Positions 10,601 through 22,277 of a DNA stretch of 64,000 bases are shown piece after piece (position 1 is the stretch's first letter; each line of letters begins with the position of its first letter). The notes below the pieces were generated by a model that saw only the letters and a list, made by a program, of their open reading frames with translations, was not told the DNA's origin and searched no databases. A program made the position numbers and the translations under genes. The DNA comes from Trichosphaerium sp. ATCC 40318 (Eukaryota; Discosea; Flabellinia; Trichosidae), in NCBI GenBank assembly GCA_038496445.1, contig JALMLS010000074.1, positions 62,001 through 126,000 on the forward strand, written 5' to 3'.

Positions 10601-13600
10601 ATGTACATTTGGTGGTGGTGTTTCGTTGACTTTTGTAACACCTGCACTAGAGACTTCTATAGTATATAATCCAATAGACTGAGTACATATTGTTTCCCAT
10701 GTCTCATCATCACCTCCAGCATCTGGGCCTGCAACAGCACCCTGTGTTTCTAATTAGTTTTTTGCTTTGATAAAACAAAGTTAATGCTAAGTACCATGCC
10801 GCCAAATGCGTTCCAAAAAGCTTCCCATTTATCTTCAGAAGCCCATTGATCAAGTTTATGAACCTTAGCATTTGAACTACGTTCATGATTTTTGATAATT
10901 TCTACAGTGTATTAATAAAAAACAGTTTTTTGGTTTCAATAAACAATACCTGCTATGGCGCTAGCTTTAGCTTTTTCAGCACGGCTTGCAGAAGGTGGCA
11001 AAAACACGAAAAGTTCCTTTAGACTAGCATCAAGCACAAAGGCATCGCCAGCATTGAGTGATGCGCAGCTCACCTATTGATAATTAAAAAAAAGGAAAGA
11101 AACATTTTCATTAGAACATACCTCGACCAAAGTAGTCCATACACGCCTCTTACCCTTACACTGAATTAAGCGTTTCTCATGGGTATGTCTCAACTTCTTT
11201 TTGAGCACTTGGGTAAACCTACAACGCAATCAGTTTACGAAAAAACAAGTTAAGTCTTACATTTCACGGTTAAGATCGTTTTGCTCTGTTCTTATTTCTT
11301 TACGCTTTTCACGTGCTTTACTCAATTGCTCTTCATCAGCCTAGCGTAATATTATACCAACAACATCATAATTAGTATTGCTACCTTTCTTTTCTTGTCC
11401 GCAAGCAATGCTTGATCCAAAAGTGATAGTTCACCGCCAGATTCGTCAACTTCAGGCAGACTGGTATCACGTTCTGTGAACTTCTTGATTTGAGCAAACC
11501 TGAAACGCATAAGTCTGGAAAAACAGCTACAGAAAACGACTTAAGTGTTTGACACTCACTTAGATTTTGGCTTTCCTTGTGCTCTTCGTGGAAGACGCTA
11601 ATATACGTTAAAATAACTACAATGATAATTGCGGCGACGTGCCTTTTTGCTACCCTTTGGGGTTGACGTTATTTTAATTTCAGTGATCTCTTTCTTGCCT
11701 TTCTTCTTTTTAGTTTCTTCCTTCTTAGGCTCACTCTTTGGCACTTCAATCTTTACATCCTTTGGTTCATCTTCACCAGCTGCTTCAGCTTCGGCTTCAT
11801 CAAGAGCTGCAGCGATAGCTTCATCAGTTAAATCGTTCTCTTCAGGTTCTTCAACAGCAACAACAGGAATGACTTCGTCAGGACTTCTGATTCCAGCTTT
11901 CACTTCAATCTCCTAAAAACCCAAAAATCAGCACCAATAACCAATACACGTGATATTCACGTGCCATAATCTCGGCGTCTAATTTAGCTTGCATCTCTGC
12001 AAGTGCCATTTTATGGATCGCCATTGCGCGCTTATCAGCTTCATGATCTTCACGAAGAAGAAGAATAGCATCGTGGGTTGCTTAGAAAAAGTGAGAACTA
12101 GTCCAAAATAAACAACATTTCCTGTTAAACGTACAAATTTCTTGCTCAAATTCCTCACGTTCTTTGGCAGTTGGTGTAAGCAATTGTTCTAATTTAGCAT
12201 CCACGTCTTCATCATCTTCCTCCTCTTCCTTGATTTACAATGTAAGTAAAATGGAAAAAACGGAGAAATACAAACTAGGTTCACCTCTTCAGGCTCATCG
12301 TCGTTCTCAGGCTCAAGGTCAAGTGAAGATTTGAAACTTGGCGAAGGTTTTAATACTTCATCTTCCTCAGGTTTCTTTTCAGGTTCTTTGACCTTTTCAG
12401 GTTTCTTCTCAGGCTCTTTCACTGGTTCAGATTTCTTCTCAGGCTCCTCAACCCGTTCTGCTTTCTTTTCAGGTTCCTTGGCAGGTTCAGCCTTCTTTTC
12501 TGGTTCTTTAACCTTTTCAGGCTCTTTGACCTTCTCAGGTTTCTTCTCAGGCTCCTTTACTGGTTCAGGCTTCTTCTCAGGCTCTTTTACCTTTTCAGGT
12601 TCCTTTACTGGTTCAGGTTTCTTCTCAGGCTCTTTTGCTTTAACCGGTTCAGCAGCTCGTTTTTTCGGACTTATACTCCGGATTGGTTTCTTAACAGGCT
12701 CTGGTTCTTTCTTTGTTTCCCACATGCTCGTCAATTTTGCCAATCTACCAGCTGATCCCTTTCTGCCTTTAGGTTTAGCGTCAACCTTTTTAGCCTCTTT
12801 CTTTTCAGGCTCCTTGGCAGGTTCAGCCTTCTTTTCTGGTTCTTTAACCTTTTCTGGCTCTTTGACCTTTTCAGGTTTCTTCTCAGGCTCTTTCACTGGT
12901 TCAGGTTTCTTCTCAGGCTCCTTAACTGGTTCAGATTTCTTTTCAGGTTCCTTGACAGGTTCAGCCTTCTTCTCTGGTTCTTTAACCTTCTCAGGCTTAG
13001 CCTCTTCAGTTTTATCCTTAGCTGGCTCTTTGACTGGCTCCTCTTTGGTCTTTTTCTCAGGTTTCTTACCACCGCTCTTTTTCTTTTTCTCAACTTTAGG
13101 CTCTTCCTTTGTTTGGGAATCAGTTTTTTCGGCGTCTTCCTTTTTCTTTGCTGCTTCTTCCTCTTCCTTCTTCTTTTTGGCTTCTTCCTCTTTCTTAGCT
13201 TCTTCCTCATCCTTAAAAGGATTTCGAAGAGATTCGAACTTTTGACTGGCCTTTTTCTTTGGTCTTCTTTTACGAGGAGGAGGTATGTCGTTTTTATCCT
13301 GAGCAGCCAAGCTCTCGAAGAAAGCTAGAGCGCCTTGCTTCTTATTCTTGAAACCACCTGTTGAAAGCATGCGTACAGATTGACGAATCTAAAAATAGAG
13401 TTAGAGTTAAACAAAAGATAACCACATAGTGCTACTTGGCAAAAAGGCACAAGCTTGGTAAATGATTACAGGCGAAAACATAAAAGAACGAATGTCAAGC
13501 AAAAAAATTAATCACGTGGGAAAAAGTAGCAGAGAATTTAGTTCTTACCTGTCGTCTGTATTGCTTTTTGCTCTCTTTTTTAGCTACTTCAACTGCTTGT

Positions 13601-15958
13601 TGCTGTTTTACAAGCTGTTCACGTTGCTTTTTCTTTTCCTCTAGGCCAGCTAATCGAACATTCTGAGGTGTTCCAGGAGCCACTTGAAGACTAGAACCTT
13701 TTCCTTTCTTTGGCGCTAAACAAAACCGTTAGGCATTTTGGGGTTTTTGTACAAAAACATTACAAGACGAACTGTTTTTCTCGAGCTTTCTGAAAAAGTC
13801 GAGCGATTTGTTTCGTCTTTCTTTAACAGGAGCGCTTTTTAGCTGTTTAACAGATTTTCTAGGATCAACAGCGGACGTGACAGCATCTACGAAAGAGAGA
13901 AATAAGAACAAAAATCAATCGAAAGAAAGAAAAGCAACAAAAAAAAACAACAGAAAAACCAGCCTACCTGCTTGCTCTTGCTTCTCAAATTTTTCCTTCC
14001 AAGCAGAGTTGTGCTTCTTTCCAAGGCCCCAAGACCTTCTCTTTGACTTTTTAGCTTTTTTCTCAGCCGCAGCGTCCAACTTTTCAGCAGCCTTAGCTGC
14101 ATCCTTATCACTCTTGTCTTTTTCACTTTTTCTGGACTTTCTACCCTTTGTTTTAGGTGTGTCCACTTGTACAACAGTAACTAAAGTTGTGAGCCACTTA
14201 AAAAATAATGTACATAGACTAGGTATCACGTGAATGGAGATTCAGGTTAACAGTAAAAAAAAAGCTCCAAAACAATAATTGACAGATGAGTCGCTTTTTT
14301 CTGCGTACCGCCAATCTCAGGTGCAGGGGAGTTCTTTTTTTCCGACTTCTTATCTTTATTATCGCTAAGTTCACTCTCAAATGCTGGTGTTGTATTCTCC
14401 AGTATTTCTTGAAGCTCCTAAAAGGACAGCATAAACGATAAGAAATAACTGGTTCCATATTTTATTTCAAAAAAATTCGGTTCTCACGTGAACAACTTTG
14501 AAACAAAAAATTGGAGTTTCCGCTCAATAAATACTGCGGGCAATTTCGTTTGTGAAAAAAAAAAAAAAATCAAACATACTCCTTTGTTTTCTTCTCCTAG
14601 AGGTACAAACATATTTTGTAAATCTTGAACTGTATTCCTTCTCTCATATTTAAAGCTATTAAAAATGTCATTAAAACGATATTCAAGCTACTATTAACAC
14701 CAATACTTCCAAAACAAAAAACACCAAAAAAAAAAAACATAAAACGAACGAGAAAAAAAAAGTTCAAAAAAAACGTACTTGCGAAGCGTCATACGAGACA
14801 TTGTTCTCGTTTTATCAATTTTAGGTGCCTCCACTTTGTTCAAATTGGATTGTGACTCTTCAACCTAAAAAACAAAGCACTCAGCATCACCTGTTTGATA
14901 AAACTTCAAACTTACCTTAGCACCTAATTTACGCACTGAAGTAGATCTAACAATAGCACGCTTTCTACCAGAAGGAGACTCTTTCTAAAAAAAGGAGATT
15001 GTTAACCAAAAATTTAGTAAAACTGCAAAAGCGGAAATTTCGCACTTGAGATTCCCTCAAATCCTTGATACTCCTTCTAGATAACGTCCTTGATAACGAT
15101 GGCCTAACTTTTAAGCTACCAACAGCTTTTGGTCTAGGGCGCGAAGTACCACCAGTGGTAGCTGAGAGACTCTAAATACACGTGTTAAAATTAAACCCAA
15201 AAATCTTACGGGTAATTTCGGTTTACAAAAAAAAAATGAATCACTAAAGCTACGTACAGGTCCAGAAGCTTTTGCGCTTGTAAGAGGCTTTGGCATAGTC
15301 TTGTTCCCTGGTTTTGAAGCTGATCGCAAGAACATTGTGCTAGCGCAAAAGTCAAAAAATTAAACTTACCAAAATAAAAAACTTTGGAGAAAAAAAAAAA
15401 AAAAGATCACGTGATTTGCCAAAAAAACCGCTTGGCATACCTTTTTGGCCTCGATTTTTTACCACCTGGACTATCAGCACCTAGTGAAGATCCAGAAGAC
15501 TTTCTATTTGAAAAAAATCAACACGATACACCGTGAATTTAAAAATAAAAAAAAACAAATTATCTCGTACTTCTCTTTTTTGTCTTCTTTTTTATCTTCT
15601 TTCTTTTCATCCTTGTCTTTATCCTTCTTATCAAATTTAGACTTAGAAGAGCTTCTCCTCCTAAATATGCTACTGTTCCTTCTCGCAATCTCTTTTCTCT
15701 TTGGAACCTTTATTTTTGGATCCTAATAGAGCTGTTTAGACCTTTCCTCGTCATAACGTCGATAACAACCAAAAACCAAAAAAAAAAAAAACGTTTTTGA
15801 TTGCTTTGTTGTTAAAAACATGACAGTACCTCTAGTTTCTCTATGATATCGTTAACAGCAGCAACGAAATCACCACCATTAGCAGTCAATATTTTCCCGC
15901 AGTAAGTTTCCTTCACGTGCGGAAAGGCCGCAGTAAGATCGCGTAGTGCGTCCTCCAT
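7623..15958 (-). CDS. Giant villin/gelsolin-family actin-binding protein with headpiece
   Basis: This is a long multi-exon gene read right to left. The start MEDALRDLTAAFPHVKETY (15958) opens a CUE-like segment (FPHV...ILTANGGDFVAAVNDIIEKLE). Basic, Ser/Lys-rich exons follow (15730-13400), including GALAFFESLAAQDKND near 13340. A Lys/Glu/Pro repeat block (12340-13080), acidic linkers, and about four to five gelsolin domains come next. Gelsolin landmarks are DAFVLDASLKELFVFLPP, GGYILDFGNEVYTWSGK, DSFIVCTSTGEQYAWYG, EVYILDAGAKIFCWAGPQ and several EPAEFW/FWNAFGG ends. The last exon is a villin headpiece: LTDEEFVKVFGMDREKF then PKWKRLNLKRKAELY, carrying the PKWK and KKxxLF-like signature. The expected role is actin severing, capping or bundling. 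That the CUE exon belongs to the same transcript is inferred from open frames and splice sites; an alternative start would be MFLRSASKPG at 15335. Confidence 0.82.
12340..13080 (-). repeat. KEPEKKPEPV-type tandem repeat region in the villin-like gene
   Basis: The minus strand encodes about 30 imperfect copies of EPEKK(P/A)EPVK and EPEKVK units. They are interrupted once by a non-repeat insert (about 12650-12790: KPIRSISPKKRAAEP and KGRKGSAGRLAKLTSMWE). The DNA is a minisatellite-like CTTTTCAGGTTCTTT pattern on the plus strand. Such charged, proline-bearing stretches behave as extended linkers. The two halves flanking the insert are very similar, which suggests an internal duplication. Confidence 0.85.
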
Positions 15959-16271
15959 GGTGTAAACCGCTATAAAATCTAAACATAAACCATACAGCAA
16001 TGTGAACTAATTTTGTTCGACGCTTTAACTATGACATCCCATAAATACTATGCTGTTGTACTATACGCTCATTGAGTACATCAGTGCGCTTTATTGATAG
16101 ACGCATGAATTGAAACGGTTTGTTTTTCTTTACAATCAAGAGACTGTAAAACAACACCCAAGCGTGTACAGTAGTGTTGAGAACACGCTGCCGTGCTCTG
16201 CGATTTTTTGCCAGCGAAGACTTTTTGCCAACGCTCCGTCTGGCAATTTGTTAACAGCGAAACTATCTACA
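15959..16271. promoter_or_regulatory. Divergent promoter between villin-like gene and NDUFS4
   Basis: These 313 bases separate the minus-strand start at 15958 from the NDUFS4 start at 16272 and must hold both promoters. An open frame runs through part of it in phase with NDUFS4 but contains no in-frame ATG, so it is taken as leader. No specific box is recognised. Confidence 0.35.
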
Positions 16272-17266
16272 ATGTGGGCTACGCGTCGTTTAGCACTCCG
16301 CACTGGCCGTTCTACCACAACAAAAAGAATTAAGCGAAAAGTAGTTTTGCAAACAAAACGATTCTCTGGTAGTTACAATAAGTCACAATTTGGCGGCAGA
16401 GAAGTACTTCACGAGGCGTGGGCGCATTTTTTATTTAATTTTTGCTTTTAGGTAGTAGATACTGTTCCTGAGCGTGCCTTTGACTACACAAACAAAGATG
16501 ATTTTGTACAAACCTATTTCAATTAGTAAAATACTTACACTTCAAAGGAAGCCAGCAGTCGTATTGATGGTGTACCTTTAGAGGACTACGTAGCCAGGAC
16601 AGCCATTATAGTACGAAAAGCAAAGGATACGGAACAACAAGGACGCTACGTATGTTTAATATCGCTGTGTACGATTAAACTTACCAATTGAGCAAGGGTA
16701 TGCAAGTTTGGACTATCAAATTTGACAGAGAAGACAGATGGCGTACTAATTTGATGCACTGGACTGGTAGTAGGTATGTGTACCGTCTAAGCAACGTTTG
16801 ATATGTTTGAGCGGTTTCAGAGTGTCACTGTCATTTTTTTTAACTCTCATTCGCTAACATCAACACAAGGGATGTCCACAGTCAAGTTAGATTAGAGTTC
16901 GACTCCAAAGAAGAAGCCATAGAGTATTGCAAGGATAATGGTGCGTATTGAAGAGATTATTAGGCAAAAGACGTTTAATTAAAGCTTTTTTTAATTTGTG
17001 AAAAAAAATTTATGGACGCTATAAAATGAATCCGTAATACCTACAGACGCGAACTTGGTCGTTTAAGGCGGTTTTTAGTCTAAATAATTTTTGTTTGGAA
17101 TAAACAAATAAAAAACTTTCGATCGCTCACTTGCTTCCTAGGTTATGGTTATGAAATTGCTGGAGAGGTATTTGAGAACCCACGCGAAAGCGATTACGGT
17201 AACCACTTCAAACCAACACCAGTAGAAGACAAGATCTACAGCAATCATGATTCCCACTTTTCTTAA
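16272..17266 (+). CDS. NDUFS4: NADH dehydrogenase (ubiquinone) iron-sulfur protein 4, mitochondrial
   Basis: This is the accessory 18-kDa subunit of respiratory complex I, located where the N module joins the matrix arm. The N-terminus MWATRRLALRTGRSTTTKRI is basic, Arg/Ser/Thr-rich and has the features of a mitochondrial targeting peptide. The conserved body follows over several exons: EDYVARTAIIVRKAKDTEQQ (family RTARIY...), GMQVWTIKFDREDRWRTNLM with HWTG (family W.mEFDtreRWENPLMGW), VRLEFDSKEEAIEYCKDNG (family F.TKEDAvaFaEkNGW), YGYEIAGEVF and a final DYGNHFK (family SYGaNFsw). An intron of about 200 nt splits the codons around DNG-YGY. Presence of this subunit implies an aerobic mitochondrion with complex I. 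The C-terminal tail is about 18 residues longer than usual. Confidence 0.93.
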
Positions 17267-17571
17267 AACTTACAGATTTTGTACATCATTGTAAACATCG
17301 GTATGCCTTTATAGTAGCAGTTATGAGGAGTTTCAAAAGTATACATGCACAACAAAAGTAAAATACAAACAAAAAAAAAAAAAGGATTCTTCGTGTTAAT
17401 AAATAACTGCTTGCACTCTTCCTCTTCTGGTCTGTTGAGTACTCAGTAACGCGTTCTGCACAGTGCAACAAAATGGAATGAGTTTGTGCAGAAAAGTCAA
17501 AAAAAAGTATTTTAAAGAAATTTGATTGGAAAAGTGTTTCTGTAATATTTGGGCGCTGCGTTGAAGTTCTG
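17267..17571. other. Spacer before the costars-domain gene
   Basis: About 305 bases between two genes on the same strand. A poly-A run lies near 17372. No gene is supported; the minus-strand open frames here show no recognisable motif. Confidence 0.5.
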
Positions 17572-20500
17572 ATGCTTGCAGATACAAATACAAACGGTTA
17601 TGAAGATTATAGCCACAGGCTATCCCATCTTGACTTTAGAGAGCAGCAATGCGCCAGGTGGGGTACGTTATAGCTGTTTTTTGTGTTTCTAGGCATGTTT
17701 TTCACTAAGAATGTAGAGGCGCTTCTAGAGCAAGAAAAAGCCATAGGGCTTTACGAGGCTCAATTAGCAAAGCAAGAACAGGAATACATTGACACTTTCT
17801 TGAGTGACACGACACCAGAGCCAATAGTTGTTCCAGAGCAAAAACCAGCCTTCGACGTGCGTAAATAACATGACACAAGCCGTTATTTAATTAATTACAG
17901 CTTGACGCCGCTTTCAAAGCCTACATGAAGGATGAACCTCTCTCAACAGACAAGGACGCGTATTCTGCGAGCTACATATTCAATAGCATGCCAAAACGAG
18001 ACCAAGGCACGTCAAACAAATCAAAAAGTTGTTTCAGATCACTTGTACTAACGTTATCATGTTTAGAGTTTGAAAAAACTTTGAACGATTTTGGACAGCT
18101 ACGTGATAACACGCGCGTAAAAGCAAAGATAGATCGTGTTTTCAGCAAGCTTAAACATGAATTTGATGGCGCTCTTGCTAGGGTATGGATTATCACTATG
18201 CTTGCCTGTCATTATAGGTACTTTAACAGTCTGTAGCGTGGTGCCAGAAGCACAAAGAGCTCACAAAAAAAAATGTGGGATGATGACTTTAGCATTGAAA
18301 GATCAATCGCCAAGACCCCTGAACCAAAACGTACTGTCCCTATATCAAACTAATCATTGAGTATTCGTATTAAAACCTAATCTAGCGGAACCAGTATCAC
18401 AGAAATCATTGGATAAACAAGAGGATGATCAAGGTGCAATCAATTGGGATGAATTTGAAAAAGACGATGAACCTCAAGTACGTTTTATTAATTTTTCGAC
18501 CCTCAGCACTGTGCAAAGATGTTTTTAATCCTTTGTATTAGCAGAGGGATCCTTCTCCTGAGCCTGTAAGAAGAAAGAAACCCGCAGGCGCACGAGCAAC
18601 ACCATTTTCAGGCATGATGGCTAACCCTGGCCAATCTGGATTAAAACCGGCGGGAGCAAGAGCTACACCATTTGCTGGTTTAACAGCTGCTGACACCAAC
18701 AAAAAGCTTAAACCAACGTCGAACACACGCTCTGATTTGAATGCAAGCGCTAAGCCAAGAGAACTACCAAAGGCAGAACCAAAACCTAAAGCAATAAAGC
18801 CTATAGCAAGGTCTGCTTTGAACACAAGTTTTGCAAACAAACCAAAGGAGTTACCAAAGACAGAACCAAAGCCTAAAACATCACCTTCTTACACTTCTCC
18901 ATCCGAACCAAAAGCAATCAAAACAAAGCCTATCGCATCTACTAAACCTAGTATCGTGTCCCAAATGCGTTTGAACCCAGCACCTGCAGACTCAAGCGGA
19001 GATGAAGAGGTTTGATACTTTTTTTTTTTTTTTCCCCAGATCAGTATTAATATTTTAAAGGATTCTTGGGGTGATGAAGACGACTCAGATGATGAATATT
19101 CTCGTCCTGCCTATATGGGTAAATTACCTACAGCTTCTGTAAGTACAAATAATACCTCAATCGCTCTAAAAGTCCTGTAGCAATCTCTTAAAGTGGAACC
19201 TACTCCTGAACCAAAGAAAATGGAAACTCCAAAGAAAGCACCTGAACCTAAGAAAACGGAAGCTCCGAAGAAAGCACCTGAGCCTAAGAAAACAGTGGCG
19301 CCAAAGAAGTCACCTACTTCTAAAGGAACAACTGCAAAGTCTAAAGCTTTGGCATTTTATGAAAGTTTATCTGGTGGAGCAAATGATGGTGGAGGAAGCT
19401 ACAAGCCGCCTAAAAAACAGGTTTGAAGAAAATCAAAAATACTCTTCTCGTTTTTTTGATAATTTCTAGGATGCTGATCCAGAACCTTTTGCTGATGATG
19501 TGGACGATTGGGACGATTATGCTGATTCTAAAGACGAAGACGAAGAACTAGAACCAGAACCAGAGCCTGAGCCAGAGCCAGTTGTCAAGAAACCAAAGAA
19601 ATCAGTTTATGTGCCTATTCCAAAGTCGTTTATTCCTACAAAGGCGCCTGCTAAGCCAAAAACAACGCCTAAAACAACTAAACCAGCAACAAAAACAACA
19701 GCAACTCCTAAGGAAGAGCCAAAGAAGGTTGAAGAAGAGAAACCAAAGCCAGAAGCTCAGGAGCCAAAGAAAAAGCCTACAACAGCTAAGAGACCACCAA
19801 TACGTGCCAAGACTGGAAAACTAAAGGCTCTTAATTTCTATGAGACTCTTACTTCACAAAGAGACCAAGAAAAAGCTGCCTTATCCAAACAAAAGGGATC
19901 CAAGATTTCTGGTGGTGGAACTAAAAGTCCTACGACTAAGTCTCCTGCGGCTTCTCCTGCGGCTTCTCCTGTGAAGGCTGAAGAGCCAGAGAAACCAAAG
20001 GAACCTGAAGTATCTGTTCCAGAACCAAAGAAAGAGGAAGAAGAGAAACCAAAACAAGAAGCTGAACAACCAAAGAAGAAACCTACAACAGTTAAGAGAG
20101 CGCCTATACGTGCCAAGACAGGGAAACTAAAGGCTCTTAATTTTTATGAAACGTTGACTTCTCAGCGAGATCAAGAGAAGCAGGCCGTATCCAAGCAGAA
20201 AGGAGGAAAAGGTAAAACTACAAAACAATTTTTTTCAAACCTAAAACGTTTTTAAGGTGGTGGTGCTGGAGGCTTTGGAGGCACACGTTCTGCTGCATCC
20301 AAACGTCATTATCCATCAACGTTAGTTGTAAAATGGATCCGTAAAGGAAAGGAAAAATCACATGAGTTCAGTATTGATGCGTCAACTACTTTTGGAGATA
20401 TTCTAAAGAAAGCTGGTACGATCTTCTCATTCTCATTTATTTCTTGGATTATGGATTCTTTCTCACCTTACAAAGGTTCTACACCTGAGAAATACACTAT

Positions 20501-21133
20501 GAAGACAAAGCAGGAAGGCATGGAAATACCACTTGTTGAGAATGTTCAAAAGTTTTGTGCTGGAGAATTAAATCCATCTGTTTGGGTTGTCAAAAGAACA
20601 GAGAAATACGATCCAGAAGCTGTACGGCCTCGTTTTACCTGTCTTTTTAAACATTTTTTAACATTTTAAACTAGGAAGCTGCAGCGCTGAAGGCAAAAGA
20701 AGAAGAAGCAGCGAAATTACAAGAACGCAAAGAACCACCTTCTAGACCAAAGGTATGACTCATTTTCTTTTCCAAACAAATTATGTTTCTTACAGGTTTG
20801 ACATTAGGTTGATAACATTCACACCGGTTCTGGTGTTCATTATGATGTAGACGGAGAAGTAGCGTTACTAAAGCATCATATCATGCGTATAGGAGAGGAT
20901 CAGGTATGTATTAGAGTGAAGTGCGTATCAGACTTTTAACATGAAATTAACAGGGAGATGGAACTTTCTTGACTACTTTTGGTGATATTTTCGTTGATCC
21001 TGAAGTTGAGCAAACTTTTGAGTCCTTGGTTGGAACAATGAAAGCAGCACGTAAAAGGAAATTAATAGAATTCAAAGGAGGTGTATTATTCTATCCAAAC
21101 CACGCAGCAACAGTTATAACTATGTATGTCTGA
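17572..21133 (+). CDS. Multidomain protein with C-terminal costars (actin-associated) domain
   Basis: This gene has about fifteen exons. The start MLADTNTNGYEDYSHRLSHL is the only one in frame with exon 2 (GMFFTKNVEALLEQEKAIG). A helical N-terminal part (NDFGQLRDNTRVKAKIDRVF) is followed by a long acidic, Pro/Lys-rich disordered region with tandem GARATPF(S/A)G repeats. Three copies of a short motif follow: SKALAFYESLSG, and twice KLKALNFYETLTSQRDQEK. Next is a beta-grasp-like segment (LVVKWIRKGKEKSHEFSIDA...VWVVKRTEKYD). The end is a costars domain: GEVALLKHHIMRIGEDQ, GDGTFLTTFGDIFVD, FESLVGTMKAARKRKLIEF, matching ABRACL/ABRA proteins that stimulate actin dynamics. One intron (about 18010-18069) is GC-AG with donor GCACGTC and branch TACTAAC. 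The beta-grasp call is inference. Confidence 0.82.
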
Positions 21134-21485
21134 AATAAAAACGTGCAGCGCTTTTTTTTTTGTGTTCTACTCAAAAATATTCTCAACGGTTTTATTTCAT
21201 TGAATTGCACTAATAACCTGCCTTAACGTATACCATATTTTCATCATTAAGCATGGTCTTTTTAATGGCTATGTACGTGCGTCAAAGAGCTCACGTTTTT
21301 CGCTTTGTATTGGCAGAGTGATTGTAAATATTTGTTTCAAGTCCACTACTATTTATTTTAGGTGTGCGTAACCATTGATACTCTACGTGTTATGTTCATA
21401 AGCTATGTGGATCGATACAAGCGTACCTATAACATTGTTAGGAGTACGTAGTGTATTTAAAGCAATTTCATTAAAGAAAGAACAA
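21134..21485. other. Spacer between convergent genes
   Basis: About 350 bases separate the costars-gene stop from the stop of a small minus-strand gene. It is AT-rich and no feature is recognised. Confidence 0.5.
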
Positions 21486-21748
21486 TCAACAAGACAAGTA
21501 ATGGTACCACTTAGCCATCGAAAGGGTTATTTCAGCTTGTAGTTTACGTATGTATTCCTCTACAATTTCTTCTATTTTTTGGTTATTATCCTGGCGTGCG
21601 TTGAAGAGGTCTCGTCTTAGTCTTATCACACTTTGCTCAAAAGTGTCAGCTGATTGAAGCGTTTTCATTTTCAATATTTCCTTGGTATAAGTATAAGCTA
21701 CATGGAGCTGCTTGCACGTTTACTTACCCTCTTGTTACTTGAAGCCAT
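21486..21748 (-). CDS. Small coiled-coil protein, about 70 aa, two exons
   Basis: The short first exon encodes MASSNKR (start at 21748). It is followed by an intron starting GTAAGT, whose end at CCAAG (about 21681) was chosen by frame. The second exon gives EILKMKTLQSADTFEQSVIR, then LRRDLFNARQDNNQKIEEIV and a heptad-like helix ending MAKWYHYLSC. The protein is charged and predicted all-helical, without signal or membrane segment. It resembles small helical subunits of larger assemblies, but no family is recognised. Confidence 0.5.
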
Positions 21749-22277
21749 TCTATTGTATCTCGGAATACTTAAAAACTATCAAATAAGTGGTTTGGTCAAT
21801 TCCATTCTTGTCATAACATGTTCTGAAAACAGATGCATAGCAGAAATTAACGCACTTTTGCTCGAACCGACGAAAAGTTATATGCAGGGCGTGTAGTTGC
21901 GATTCAGCGAAAAGGCGAAACATGTAAAATAGGAGTCCTGCTTGCCGTGGAAGAGAGCGGAGGGGGAGTTGAAAAGGGAACTCAGTACCCTTGATTGCGA
22001 ATTACTTGAATCGTGTTAAGCTGCATCATGTATTCATAGCACATAAAAGAACATCTAGCGCAAACTTTAGTATTAATACAAGTTATCAAAGAAAAAAAAA
22101 TGCCAACTTAACTGCAAGATTTAAGGCATCACAATTATAATAATTAATTCACGTGGTGCGCTTTCTCGCTTGAATACAACCCCTGTATTGATTATAAACA
22201 TATTTAGAGCATTAGGTATTGTTTCCTACTTTTCTATAGATTGTAGTTAACGAAAGACTAGCAGACCTTCAGATATA
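21749..22277. other. Intergenic region
   Basis: About 530 bases without a supported gene. A purine-rich block (21905-21990, rich in GGAG and GAAAAGG) stands out in an otherwise AT-rich stretch. Two CACGTG sites are nearby, at about 22152 here and 22286 just inside the next gene. Confidence 0.4.

Noticed and set aside
12331-13245. Long plus-strand ORF rich in Gly, Ser and Phe opposite the villin-like gene
   Set aside because: It is the antisense shadow of the KEP repeat block; its GSFxFSGFFSGS pattern is just the reverse reading of the Lys/Glu/Pro codons.
16110-16271. Upstream extension of NDUFS4
   Set aside because: The frame is open but has no ATG until 16272, and the targeting peptide starts naturally at that Met.
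18538-18840. Minus-strand ORF over the costars gene
   Set aside because: Reverse shadow of the GARATPF repeat exons.
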